Source of the DNA: Chara braunii
Lineage: Eukaryota; Streptophyta; Charophyceae; Charales; Characeae
Assembly: GCA_003427395.1 (NCBI GenBank)
Contig: BFEA01000015.1
Location: forward strand, 974,299 to 1,022,860
Reading direction: 5' to 3'
Length of the DNA: 48,562 bases
In this document: positions 11,500 through 21,607 of the stretch, in pieces
Numbering within the stretch: the stretch's first letter is position 1
How the letters are laid out: each line of letters starts with the position of its first letter
Program-made: the position numbers and the translations under genes
The notes under the pieces: generated by a model
The model's input: only the letters and a program-made list of their open reading frames with translations
Told to the model about the DNA's origin: nothing
Database searches by the model: none

Positions 11500-13138
11500 G
11501 CAGGGTAGAGGTTTTTACAAACTTAACACATCCCTCCTTAAAAGAAAAGATTTCAAAACTTATCTTCAGGATGTATGGAGATATTGACACTCTACCAAAG
11601 ACAGACAAGATTCATATATATCTTGGTTCAATAATGGGTTAGTCTTTCTGGCTAAAAAATGCAATGAATATTCTAAACTTATTGTCAAGGAAAGATATCA
11701 GCAGGAAATGAATATTCAGGAACAAATTCTTAAATATGAACAACAAGACAATCCAGAACATGATTCTCAACCTGTTGACATTTTAGCACTTAAGAACCAA
11801 CTTTTAACCTTTGCGCAACATCGTTGGCAAGGTCATAGGATTAGAGGAAAGTTATTCAAACATTCAAAGGAAGGACAAATGGATACATCATTTTTTTCTT
11901 TGGCTAGTACCAGAGCTAGAAGAACGACTATTGAAGCCCTGATAGATCAACAACATTTGCCTCAACAAGAGACTGCCACTTCCGCTAGTAGTTTGAAGGT
12001 AGCATATGATTTCTTCAAAAATCTTTTTACCTCAAAGGTTGATGCATCAATTGTAGATCCGATCCTACAGGATTTTTTAGCCCCCATGACCTAAAAGTTA
12101 TCACAAAGACAAAAGGAAAAGCTGGAAGAACCTATTACTAACGAAGAAATTTGGACTGCGCTATTGCAAATGGATAAGGATAAAACTCCGGGATTTGATG
12201 GCTTCCCCAAGGAATTTTGGAAAATAATGTGGCCATATGTCGCAGATGATTTGATGGAATTTTTCAAACAGGTTCAAGAAATGGGGATTATGGAGGAAAT
12301 AGTGGGGTAAGGGATTTTAACCTTGTTATACAAAAAGGGAGATAAAACGAATATAAGAAATTATAGACCAATCACTCTACTCACAACACTGTATAAAATG
12401 TTGGCCAAGGCCATTGAGAACCGTTTTATTCCTATAATGTCAGACATAATTCATCCCTCTCAAACGGGATTTATTAATGGAAGGAACATATAAGATAATA
12501 TTTTGCTTATAAATGAGATGATTAAGTTGTTTAGACAGAATGATCAAAAAGTTGCCTTTGTGTTTATAGATTTTGAAAAAGCTTATGATCATGTGGACTG
12601 AAATTTTTTGGATGGATGCTTAGCTAAGATGAATTTTGGTCCATCTATTCGTAGATGGGTCACTATTCTTCATTCTAATGCAACTACCCGGATCCAGATC
12701 AATGGTCTTCTCTCTCCAGAAATACGTCTTCAGAGATTGGTCAGGCAAGGGGACCCATTAGCTCCTTTTCTTTTTTTGATCATAATGGAAGCATTAGGAG
12801 CTAACCTACGAACTAACCAGAATCTTAAAAAACTCCAGATTACGGGTATTCCAGAAGAAACTATTCCTATTTGTTCTATGTTTGCTGATGATCTAACCAT
12901 AATGTTGGAAGCTTCTAAGGAAAATATGGAGGAAATAAAAGCTTTAATGGATAAATTTTCCCTCCTTTCAGACATGGTGGTCAATTGGGGGAGTAAGACA
13001 CAGGGATGGTTGATCCACTCTCAAGGGGTTAGGCCTCCTGAAGAGCCAAGAGTGAAATGGTTACCATTAGAAGCTCCAATTACGGTTTTGGGAGTGGTGC
13101 TCACGGCAAGGGGAAAGCCTAATTCTAATGATGTATGA
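11500..13138 (+). pseudogene. LINE ORF2: reverse transcriptase
   Basis: This is the LINE RT core. Pieces run from a linker frame (11708-12094) through DKTPGFDGFPKEFW, LLYKKGD, NYRPITLLTTLYKM, HPSQTGFINGRNI, FIDFEKAYDHVD, RQGDPLAPFLF and the catalytic CSMFADDLTI (YADD variant) at about 12870-12900. In-frame stops interrupt it near 12308 (TAA), 12491 (TAA) and 12600 (TGA where Trp is usual). The frame is otherwise kept to the stop at 13136, so point decay rather than rearrangement inactivated it. The role by family is target-primed reverse transcription of the element RNA. Confidence 0.9.
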
Positions 13139-15113
13139 ATCGCTTCTCCAACTATTCAGAAAATGAAACAATGAAAAAATCAGCATACATCACTGTTTGG
13201 AAGGGTTTTTATCATTAATAATGTAATTTTTGCATCAATCTGGTACAAGTCTGCTTTGTGGTCATTGAGTAAAGGATCAGCTAAAGAACTAAGGAATCAA
13301 CTAACGGCCTTTTTATGGCGTGGAGATCATGAAACAGCACATGTTATTCCTAGAGTAGCATGGCAGGTTCTTATCCAGCCAAAGTCCAAGGGAGGATTAG
13401 GTATTTTGGACCCTTCAATCTAGTGTCAAACACTAGCTATTCAATGGTTGAAACGATTAATAATGGCAAAGGAGTTTCCATGACAAACATTGGCGCTGGA
13501 ACAGATACGTAGATTGGCTCCACAAACTACAAAAGAGGTTAATCCCTTAATTTGGGTAGAAGACAGATATTGGTTCATTCCTCGTCCAAACTCACACTCT
13601 CAGAAAGAAGGGGTTGGTGGGATGGTAAGAAGAGATATGGTTTTGGACAATTTTTGGGCAAATTTATTGAAAACTTGGCGCAAATTACCCTTGCCTAACA
13701 GATCAATTCCTACTAGATATGAGGAAGTCCTACGACAACCGATTTTTGGCAATAGATGGATCTCGGATGCGCAAGGAAGGGTGTTCATAAGTTTCACATA
13801 ATCTAGTTAAAAACCTGGATTTAGTGATTTCATCCATTCCGTTGGTATGGGTGGCCGCCCTTAAAAAGGGCCTCTTTTTTTTTGTTGCAGATTGGGTGGG
13901 TGCTCATCTAGCTACGGGTTCCAGAGTGGTAGGGCAAATTCTAGATATTCTAACAGATGGAGCCCTTGTAAATATCTTTGCTCTCCATCAGGATTTCTCT
14001 ATATCACAAAGTAATCAGGATAAGGTAATGTTTTTCCATTTTGACTCATTATTCAGGGTAAGAGCACTGTACTGTTCAGCATCTAAAGGATGGACTGTGT
14101 ATTCCCCGAATACTCCTATACCGGACCTCCCTTTGGATCCAGCGGAATGGTCCTGGCGTAACAACAGGAGATGCAAGGCGCAGAAATTACAGACCTTATC
14201 AGTAAAAGCATCGTACCGTCTGTTACGTCCACGGGTTGATGTTATTGACATTATACAGGAACGATGGGCTAGACACTTAAATATTTATACAGATATGCTC
14301 AAACCAATTAAGTGGTGTCAAGGTGTCAAAGGCAAACCGGCTAAGTTTGTATCGCTGCAATGGCAGATTATCCACAGATGTTTGCCAACAAATGACTAGC
14401 TGATTGACCACACCACCTTGGAACAAAGGGGGGTAGCTTTACCATGGTGTGGTGTATGTGTGGAAGCTTTTCCTAACAGGAAGATTAGGGAAACAATAGA
14501 ACACATTTTTTTGCAATGTCCAAGGGCAAAATTGTTGTGGAGGCGATGGGAATCATGGGATTATGCATGGAACAAGTTAACAGGCTTAGATTGGCCTTGG
14601 GACTGGAGGGCGATTCTATTAGGACATTGGTCCCTTGCTCTTAATGAACTATCAGCGTTTCAACACAATTTATTTAATATGGGAAGGAAGGCTATTTTAT
14701 GGGCACTATGGCATAAAAGGTGTGTATTTACAATGAAAAAGGTAAGGATTGAGGGTAGAGAAATGTCGGAGTTAGTTCAACAGTTTATAGAAACAGAAGT
14801 GAGGTACCAATGAGATAAGACTAAAACGGGACTTCACATGATGCAACAAAAAAAGGATATTAAAAAAAAAATCCAAACTTTCACAAAGGACTGGTTGGGT
14901 GATTCTTCAAGAGTGAAACTGGGGAATGTGGAGCGGCCAGGAGGGGAAGGGGGGGAGATGGACTTCAAAAGAGATTATGGGATCACTTTCCAGGATTGGT
15001 TTAATATACAGCCAAGAGTTGTTCTGAGATCGCCAGATACATTTCCAGATCCCTTTCCTCCTTCACAGCTTGCTTTGGTGGATATTCATTGGTTCAGAGG
15101 GAGGGAAAGTTAA
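13139..15113 (+). pseudogene. LINE ORF2: C-terminal region with zf-RVT-like motif
   Basis: Fragments in changing frames (13490-13801, 13824-14399, 14418-14813, 14838-15113) continue the ORF2 product after RT. The most recognisable part is SLQWQIIHRCLPTND followed by LPWCGVC and a later ETIEHIFLQCPRAKLLW. This Cys-x2-Cys ... His-x4-Cys arrangement is found in the zf-RVT domain of plant non-LTR elements. The final piece (RDYGITFQDWFNIQPR) is unassigned. Several stops and shifts separate the pieces. Confidence 0.75.
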
Positions 15114-15432
15114 GGGGGAGGGCTGGCGAGTGTTTTCTTTTTTCCTTGCATTGACAAACATTTTGTCCTGTTATTTTCATTTTGGTAATATTTGGGTGTG
15201 TTTTTTAGTATAGGCAGCTCCTAGTTTTTTCACAGTTATCTGGCAGCCAGATTCTGGCTGAAGAGGCAGCCCTCTGACGAACACATTTTTCTTTGACTTG
15301 TATCTCAATATATTGTAAATAAGGGACGCTAGACCCGGTTTCCAGCAGGTGAAGCTCCCCACCAATAGAATGAAGCCAATAGCTGGGTTGCTAGTAATTA
15401 ATGCTCTTATCATCATCACTAGCAACTAGAGT

Positions 15433-15484
<52 letters not shown>
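15114..15484 (+). repeat. LINE 3' UTR: conserved tail module, hairpin, poly(A)
   Basis: After the last coding stop lies about 210 bp of unassigned 3' UTR. Then comes a module at 15322-15370 (GGGACGCTAGACCCGGTTTC, CAGCAGGTG, GCTCCCCACCAATAGAA), a perfect 9-bp hairpin stem GTTGCTAGT (15387-15395) with ACTAGCAAC (15418-15426), and 47 As from 15438. The same module followed by a different hairpin and an A-rich tail occurs at 27156-27327 (minus) and 28563-28763 (plus). Such 3'-terminal structures are the usual recognition site for LINE RT. That role here is inference. Confidence 0.75.
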
Positions 15485-15487
<3 letters not shown>

Positions 15488-15833
15488 AACTCTTATGTAG
15501 TGTTGACGCGGGGTCTGGACCCTGGATGCTGTATCCCTCAGCCGTCCAGATCTCAATGCGAATGAGGGCCCAGATCGTCCTGAAACCGAATTCCCTCCGG
15601 CCTGGATGCTGTCTGGGTACCTGCGCACAACAAGTGAGTGTATCCAACCCTGGGCCTGGGTGCGGTACCTTTGACTCTACAGTTGACTTTGACTCTTGAA
15701 TTTCCTGTGTGCAGCGTTCGGTCACACAACCACACTCGATAGACTCAGGCCTGGGCGTGTCTTGGTCACACAACCCAGCGTGGCCTGGGGCCGAGTTCTG
15801 GGCCCCAGGCTACTTCTGAACAGGGTTCTTACA
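15485..15833 (-). repeat. Inner part of left LTR-like arm of gypsy element 1 (minus orientation)
   Basis: On the minus strand this begins TGTAAGAACCCTG at 15833 and is the reverse complement of 21608-21957 with only scattered differences. The preceding minus-strand sequence (AAAATGGGCCGGCAGGAA) is partly purine-rich, as a polypurine tract before a 3' LTR would be. Its continuation past the LINE is 7732-7006. Confidence 0.75.
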
Positions 15834-15872
15834 TTCCTGCCGGCCCATTTTCGAGTTCCACCGCAGAAATAT

Positions 15873-16427
15873 TTAAGACTTTAACCCTCGTTCATAAGCA
15901 GCGACAATATCAGGAGTAGTTTCAAGTAGTTCACGTTTACTAAACCATTTGTCCTCAGATGGTGCTTGAGTTTTAAAACGTACCTTGAACTGCTTTTGAG
16001 GTCGTCCACGTCCTCCCGCAGAGAAGTAGCCATGCTCTATAATCCGGTCAACCTCGTATCCACCATCCATGTCTGGTGGAATCATAGAGGGTCTGTGTGG
16101 AAACTCATTTCCTTCTACGTAAGGCAACAATCTGAACGCATGAAAGACAGGATATGTTTTGAGATGAGGGGGAATATCAACTCGATAAGACGGTCCCTCT
16201 GCATCTCCAATTACCTTGAGAACTTCCCAGGGTCCAAAATAGACACGTAGCAATTTATGAGAGACATCTTCTTCTAGTGAAAACTCTTTAGATTTTACCC
16301 AAACCAAATCACCTTCTTTGAATGTAGATGGTCGACGGTGCTTGTTGGCTTGTTCAATCATCCGTAGTTGAGCTCTCCTTAGATTATCTTTAACTTTCTG
16401 AATATCTTCCTGAAAACAAGATTGCAT
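15873..16427 (-). pseudogene. pol: Gypsy 1 integrase C-terminus with chromodomain-like tail
   Basis: A 184-codon open frame. The N-terminal part has the GPY-type integrase C-terminal signature (FKEGDLVWVKSKEF and VYFGPWEVLKVIG). The C-terminal part (YEVDRIIEHGYF through KQFKVRFKTQAPSEDKWF) has the spacing of a chromodomain, which in chromoviruses binds histone marks and directs integration into heterochromatin. It ends at a normal stop about 40 bp from the LTR head. It is one frame away from the upstream integrase core, so a frameshift lies near 16428. Confidence 0.85.
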
Positions 16428-16428
16428 A

Positions 16429-17030
16429 TTATTGGGTCCTCGGGGGTAACCTAAGAAATTGGTCCCGGTTCAGTACGTCAATGGGACGTTTAGGCTTCCA
16501 TCCTTTGTGAAGCGCATTTGGGGTTCGTCCAGTAGACGTGTGGACACTATTGTTATATGCACTTGCAATCTTAGGTGAGTTCTCGTCCCAATCAATCTGA
16601 TCAGGTCTCATATACATACGCAAAAGTTGCTGGCACAGACGATTCATTTGTTCAATCTGGCCAATCGTTTCGAGATGCCTCCCTGACGACGTGGTCAGCC
16701 GTGTGCCATAAGCTTCCATCAGCTTTTGTCACGACAGACTAGTGAACCTGACATCTCGATCAGACACAATGGTTTTAGGGAACCCATACTCAGTAACCCA
16801 TCGCATCTGAAACTTCTGAATGACAAGTTTAGTACGTGCTTCTGCTGGTAAGGGAACAAACATAGCGTATTTAGAAAAACGATCCACAATTACCATGACT
16901 TGACTATTACAATTGCGACTTTTAACCAGACTTATAAAGTCAATTGAGATAGACTCACCTGGTTCGCTTGGTATAGGTAATGGCTTGAGAAGTTCAAGGG
17001 GTTCTCATGCGACGGCTTGTTTCTCTGACA
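16429..17030 (-). pseudogene. pol: Gypsy 1 integrase catalytic core
   Basis: DDE integrase pieces are ESISIDFISL (first Asp) near 16950, VSDRDVRF (second Asp) near 16760, and a degraded GRHLETIGQIEQMNRL (the HPQTDGQTE-like motif carrying the catalytic Glu) near 16660. A stop near 16730 (before QKLMEAYG) and a frame change near 17000, where the frame from the zinc-binding region runs off into an unrelated sequence, break the domain. The known role is integration of the cDNA. Confidence 0.8.
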
Positions 17031-18047
17031 CACTAGACATGTACGAACATATGTTAGTACATCTTCTTTAAGTCCCTTCCATTCAAAACGTTCTCTAACT
17101 TCAGCATATGTTTTCTTGAAACCAAAATGTCCCTCAGAGTCGTGACATTCTCCAACCAACAAACTTTGAATCTCTTCCTCATGAGGAATACACAATCTTT
17201 GTTCAGTTTGGTCAATCAAGAATAACAATCCATCAATCATTCTATAGTTGGGTAGTTGGGACGGATCTCGTACAAGGACATCCATGATTGGTTTCCAGAT
17301 AGGATTTGTAGCATATCCTTGGTGAATCTGGTCTTTCAGATCAATCCCAACATCCAAGCAAGAGACAATTGCACCAAAGAAATCACTCTGTCTGGACAAT
17401 GCGTCTGCGACCACATTAGACTTACCTTTGATCGTTTTCAGCTCAAAATCGAAGGTATCAATAAACGCAGACCATCGTACCAGCTTATCAGAGAGCCTAG
17501 GCTGTGTCTTTATCCACTTCAGAGTAGAGTGGTCTGAACACACAGTAATGTGTCTCCCTAATAAGTAGTGCTTTCACGTGTTTAGTGCATAGACTAAGGC
17601 ATACAACTTCCTTTCATAGGTGGAGTTGGCAAACTTTTCCGACGGCAGTCGTGCAGACATAAACTCAATGGGCCTATAACCCTTGCCGTCATCTTGCTGG
17701 AGAACAGCACCAATCACATACTGACTTGCATCAGTAGTGACAATGAAAGGTAAAGACGGATCAGCAATCTTAAGGACGGGATAGTGAGTCAAGGCATACT
17801 TCAATTTCCGAAAGGAAGACTCACAATCCTTATCCCACAGCCAAATAGTTTTTTTCTTTAACAATTTTCGCATTGGTGCAGCAATCAGTGAGAAGTTCCT
17901 AACAAACTTCCTGTAATAACTGGCTAAACCAAGGAAAGATCGCAATTCAGTTATAGACTTAGGTTGTAGCCAATCTCTAATTGCTGAAATCTTCTTCTCT
18001 TCTGGCCTTAGACCTTCTTCGTTCACACTGTGTCCTAAGTATAACAC
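16932..18047 (-). pseudogene. pol: Gypsy 1 RT end, RNase H and integrase HHCC zinc finger
   Basis: One frame from 18047 to about 17000 with a single in-frame TGA at 17574-17576, where Trp would be expected (LNT-stop-KHYLLGRHI). In order: the RT thumb ([36 protein letters not shown]), RNase H (PFIVTTDASQYVIGAVLQQ, SARLPSEKFANSTYERKLYA, VADALSRQSDF) and the integrase zinc finger HDSEGHFGFKKT through TCLVCQRNKP (His-His-Cys-Cys). The last 26 codons to 16932 are out of frame. RNase H removes template RNA during cDNA synthesis. Confidence 0.88.
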
Positions 18048-19504
18048 TTAGCAAACTCAGATTTTTTGGGATCGATTTGAAGTTGCCCTCACGCAACTTC
18101 CCTAGCACCAGGCGAAGGTGTTTCTCATGATCTTCTAGTGTCTTGCTATACACTAAAATATCATCAAGATAGACGATGACGAACTTATCAAGCCACTGAC
18201 GAAAAAGTTCATTCATAGACCTTTGAAAGGTTGCGGGCGCATTAGTCAGTCCGAAGGGCATCACCAAAAACTCGTAATGGCCACACCTGGTTCGGAACGC
18301 AGTCTTATATTGATCCGTGGGTTCCACCTCGATCTGGTGGTATCCAGACTTCAAATCAATCTTACTGAAGAACTTGCAGCCCTGCAACTGGTCCGACAAG
18401 TCATCAATACGTGGTAGAGGTTCGGCATTCTTAACAGTGACGGCATTCAACCCTCTATAGTCAATACAGAGACGTAACTCACCTTCCTTTTTGGGCACAA
18501 ATAAGACAGGGGCACCATAAGGAGAGGAGCTTGGGTGAATCCATCCTTTTTCTGTTAAGTCTTGCAGTTGTTTTCTTAATTCCTCAAGTTCCCTAGGAGA
18601 CATTCGGTAGATAGGGCCCTTGGGAATCTTACTGTCAGGAATAATTTCGATTGTGTGCTTGATAGCATGTTCAGTTATTCCTGTCGTTTCGGAAAACAAG
18701 TCTTTATACTCACTAAGGAGTTTTTTTGTCGAAGGAGGATAGGAAGTAGAGGACTCACCTGCTTGTTTTACTAAGACCATCATTACTTCTTGTTCCAACA
18801 TTTTCTTTGAAACCATCGAACGAAATGTTGGGTAACGCATACAACAAAAAGAGAGACTAGAGTCAGACTCATACTTATGAAACAGTTTGATAGGTTTCAA
18901 TTCAGATTGTGCGTCTCGCAGTTGCACAATCTTCTCTTTGAACTTAATGTCTGGGTTGGCTTCCTCGTGCCAATTCATTCCCAGAATCAAGTCAAACGGT
19001 AGGTTCTTTTCGATCAGGAAGGATACCTCATGCAAAATTTTATTACCTTCCCTTGTTCGAAACCAACACTTGACACGATCAACATACTGCGAGACAGTGA
19101 TCGTGCTTTTTTCAGCAAGAACAGACGTGATAGGTCTAGACAGGTTTTGCACCTTCATTCTGAGATGCAACTTGCGGATTGCCTTCTCGGATATATAGGA
19201 TCGCGTAGATCCTGAGTCCAACAGTGCACCTACTCGTGTACATGCAATCTCTATATCCGCGAGTAATAAGTCACCCTTGGACTTTGATTTCTTAGCCCAC
19301 GAGCTTCGTAATGCCAGCAATTTGTTACCAAGCTCGTCAAGGGAGTCGTCCAGAGAGACAGTGCATAAGACAGCTTCAGGGGATCTGGACAATGGGCCGA
19401 AAAAGAACCATCCTCTGTCGTGCGAGTCAAAGGGTTGGAAGGGGTCGTCGACGCCTTACCTTCTTTGTCCAAACCCTTTAACTCAGTAGGAGCAGATGCT
19501 ACTC
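17995..19504 (-). pseudogene. pol: Gypsy 1 aspartic protease and reverse transcriptase
   Basis: The main frame 19392-17977 holds a retropepsin ([14 protein letters not shown] with catalytic Asp, [10 protein letters not shown]) followed by RT ([46 protein letters not shown], catalytic [13 protein letters not shown]). It leaves frame at about 18060 (after LREGNF), where RT continues in the frame of the 18047 piece. The stretch 19393-19504 links gag to pol in yet another frame and has no clear motif. The motif residues themselves look intact. Confidence 0.9.
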
Positions 19505-21115
19505 CTACTGGCTGCTCGCTTTTGGGTATCGAATTTGTGGGCACCATGCAATCACATGCCCCGCGATGCCACACTTCAGACATTGTGCATTGTTTATTTT
19601 TTCTTGCCATAATTCCTGTGATATCCCCATCTTCTCTCACAACTTCCCGACCGCAATTCTGGGATGCTTAGGGAACGAGCGTGGTTTCTTTTTCTTTCCT
19701 GGCGGTCGTGGTCCTCCCTTGTTCACCACTACGGTAGTGACTTCCCCCTTCCCAGACTCACAGCTGCTCGTCACACCCCTGGCCTCCAATGGCCACTTCT
19801 CCACAGTATCGTCATCAAAGACGACGAGGGTGTGGTCCTGGCGCTTTTGGCGCCAGAGTACCCGCTTTCCTACACCTGCACTTCCACCTCCACCACACTT
19901 CACCACGGAAGCATACAAATTCTTTACATGTGAAGTCATTTGCTCTCGTTGGAGAGCCAGATCGCGAAACTGCCTGTAGCTGTACTTGCCAGATTTAGAG
20001 TCTGTCACGAGCTGTCCACGAATAGGCTCGGGCAGAGCGCGGGAATAGATATAAAGGACTTGGTTGTCTTGCAGGTTCAATCCAGGAACCTGCAGTAACC
20101 GATCTACTTTCCGAGACAGAGAATCTACCGAGGTCCAATGTCTTTGGCCAATGGTAGTAAGCTGGTCAAAGGCCTTGTCGGTCGTTGTCTTGTCCAGGAA
20201 GCGTTCCTTGATCTTTCCAAGGAACTACTTCAGATTCATGGTTCCAGCCCACTCCCCAATGTCCTCGAACCTCGCCGCGTTAGCTTCTGCCAATACCCAT
20301 TCTTTTGTTTCCCCACCAAGACACGAAGTAGAGAACGCAACTTGAGAGTCAGGTTCGACAGGAGACGTTTTACAGTAAGTCTGAATCTCAACAATCCAAA
20401 GCAACAGGTTCTCATCTTTCTTATTGCAAAACGTAAAAGGCATTTTCATCTTCACCTTTTCTTTCTTTTTTGGTTTCTCTGGTTCCGCGGTTACCTTATC
20501 CTGCGGCTTCGGAGAAGGAGACTTCGGAGGTGGAGAGGAAGGAGGAGAGGAAGGAGGAGAAGAAGGAGGAGAAGACGGCGGACTCGGTTCCCCCTCATTA
20601 AACGATTTCCCTCTCCCATTCGTATCTTTCGGGACAGCAGACTTAATAGCATCACTCATCAATTTCTTTTCTGGTTTCTTTTCTTCTTTATCTTCTTCCT
20701 CCTTTTCTTCTACCTGAGTCTTCCCTTTCACAATATTTGTGATGGTTCTCAATCCAACAGCAATTTCATCCATCTGACTTTGTTGTCGGTCAATTTTTTC
20801 TTCCAAGAAGGAGAGATAAGTCATGATGTGATAAAAAGTTTGTGTCATATCGATCTCTTCTTTTCCATTTGTTCTTATCACCAGTCTAAGTTCTTTTACT
20901 TTCTGCTCCCTTTTTGATTCGTGTTCTTGTCTCCGGGCTAACTCTTCTTTCTTCTTTTCTTCAGCAGCCAGCGTCTCTCTTAACTGCTGAATGTTAGCAT
21001 CAATGGTTGCCTCGGTCACTTCAGGTTTAACTCCTTCTTTCCTCAATGACTCCATGACTTCTTCCAACTGCTTGATAGCAAACTGATCTAGTGCCTTTCG
21101 ACACTGAGCTATCAT
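19505..21115 (-). pseudogene. gag: Gypsy 1 gag with CCHC zinc knuckle, two in-frame stops
   Basis: One continuous frame of about 537 codons interrupted by TAG (20225-20227, Gln position) and TGA (19637-19639, probably Arg). N-terminal half: a Glu/Lys-rich coiled-coil-like region (LAAEEKKKEELARRQEHE) and a proline repeat (PPSSPPSSPP, about 20520-20585). Then comes the capsid region (DENLLLWIVEIQTY, GETKEWVLAEANAARF, LYIYSRALPEPIRG, YRQFRDLALQREQM). The nucleocapsid knuckle CLKCGIAGHVIAWC (C-x2-C-x4-H-x4-C) lies at 19541-19582, in the same frame as gag past the TGA. Gag ends at TAG 19505-19507. The family role is the virus-like particle shell and RNA packaging. Confidence 0.85.
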
Positions 21116-21607
21116 TTTTGAGACTTCGGCCCCGACTGCTGCAACTTACACGCCCGTAATTGCTTTCTTTAGACGGTCCTCTACCGTCTTCAAGTCAAAC
21201 AAATTACGGACGTGTCGTTCGGCGTCGGGTCCGGACAGATGCATATCGTTCAAGAGTTGGTTTCACTGTGCTAGTAGTTCCTGCTTCTTTCCCTCCGCTT
21301 GTCTCCTAGTCTTTAGCTTGGAGGTTCCCTCACCCGAGAAGAACGTCATGGGGAAAAGAAGCAAGAGGTTTTTCCACATGCCAATCATTTTGGAAGTTAA
21401 GTTTGAGAAGATATTCGCGATGGTGGAACAAAAAAATAAAAAGAAATAATAAACAGATGTCTAATATTTCTAACTGCTGTTCTCTTCCTTGTCTGTATGC
21501 AGGAGTCAAAATCGTTTGTTGTACGTCATGTGTATTCTGTTGTGTGACCCTCCATACAAGAATTCAATTCTTATATAAGAAAACACTCCCATGCAATCTG
21601 GTGCGTG
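21116..21607 (-). other. Gypsy 1 leader, no gene
   Basis: The sequence between gag and the right arm has no family I recognise, although minus-strand text upstream of the first gag ATG could be part of a longer gag. Positions 21551-21595 repeat the TATA-like segment found at the outer end of the left LTR, and the right arm starts 12 bp later. A TGG-initiated primer binding site is not present at the junction. Confidence 0.5.

Larger units (their letters stand above)
7733..15484 (+). mobile_element. L1-type LINE (non-LTR retrotransposon), nearly full length, inactive
   Basis: A 7.75-kb plus-strand insertion ending in 47 A residues (15438-15484). In order it contains an ORF1 with a CCHC-like knuckle, a long acidic region, an APE-type endonuclease, a reverse transcriptase with FADD, a zf-RVT-like C-terminal region and a short 3' UTR. 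This is the order of plant L1 elements. It splits the left LTR arm of gypsy element 1: sequence contiguous in the right arm is cut between 7732 and 15485. About 8-9 bases of the uninterrupted sequence (AGCCAGAA) are missing, so a small target deletion replaced a target-site duplication. Many frameshifts and stops show it is not autonomous now. Confidence 0.92.
15834..21607 (-). mobile_element. Gypsy element 1: Ty3/gypsy chromovirus-type internal region
   Basis: Minus-strand gag, CCHC knuckle, protease, RT, RNase H, integrase zinc finger, integrase core and chromodomain-like tail occur in the canonical Ty3/gypsy order. The flanking LTR-like arms (7006-15833 split, and 21608-22559) are inverted relative to each other instead of direct. 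No primer binding site beginning TGG is recognisable at the gag side of 21607. Most stops look like single transitions (CAG to TAG, CGA or TGG to TGA). The element is dead, with at least three frameshifts in pol. Confidence 0.9.

Noticed and set aside
20480-20917. Arg-rich plus-strand protein of 259 codons at 20138-20917
   Set aside because: Antisense of the gag coiled-coil and proline repeat; GGA/AGA-rich complement only.
15873-21115. DIRS-type element, given the inverted terminal repeats
   Set aside because: The coding region has a DDE integrase with zinc finger and chromodomain, and no tyrosine recombinase is visible.
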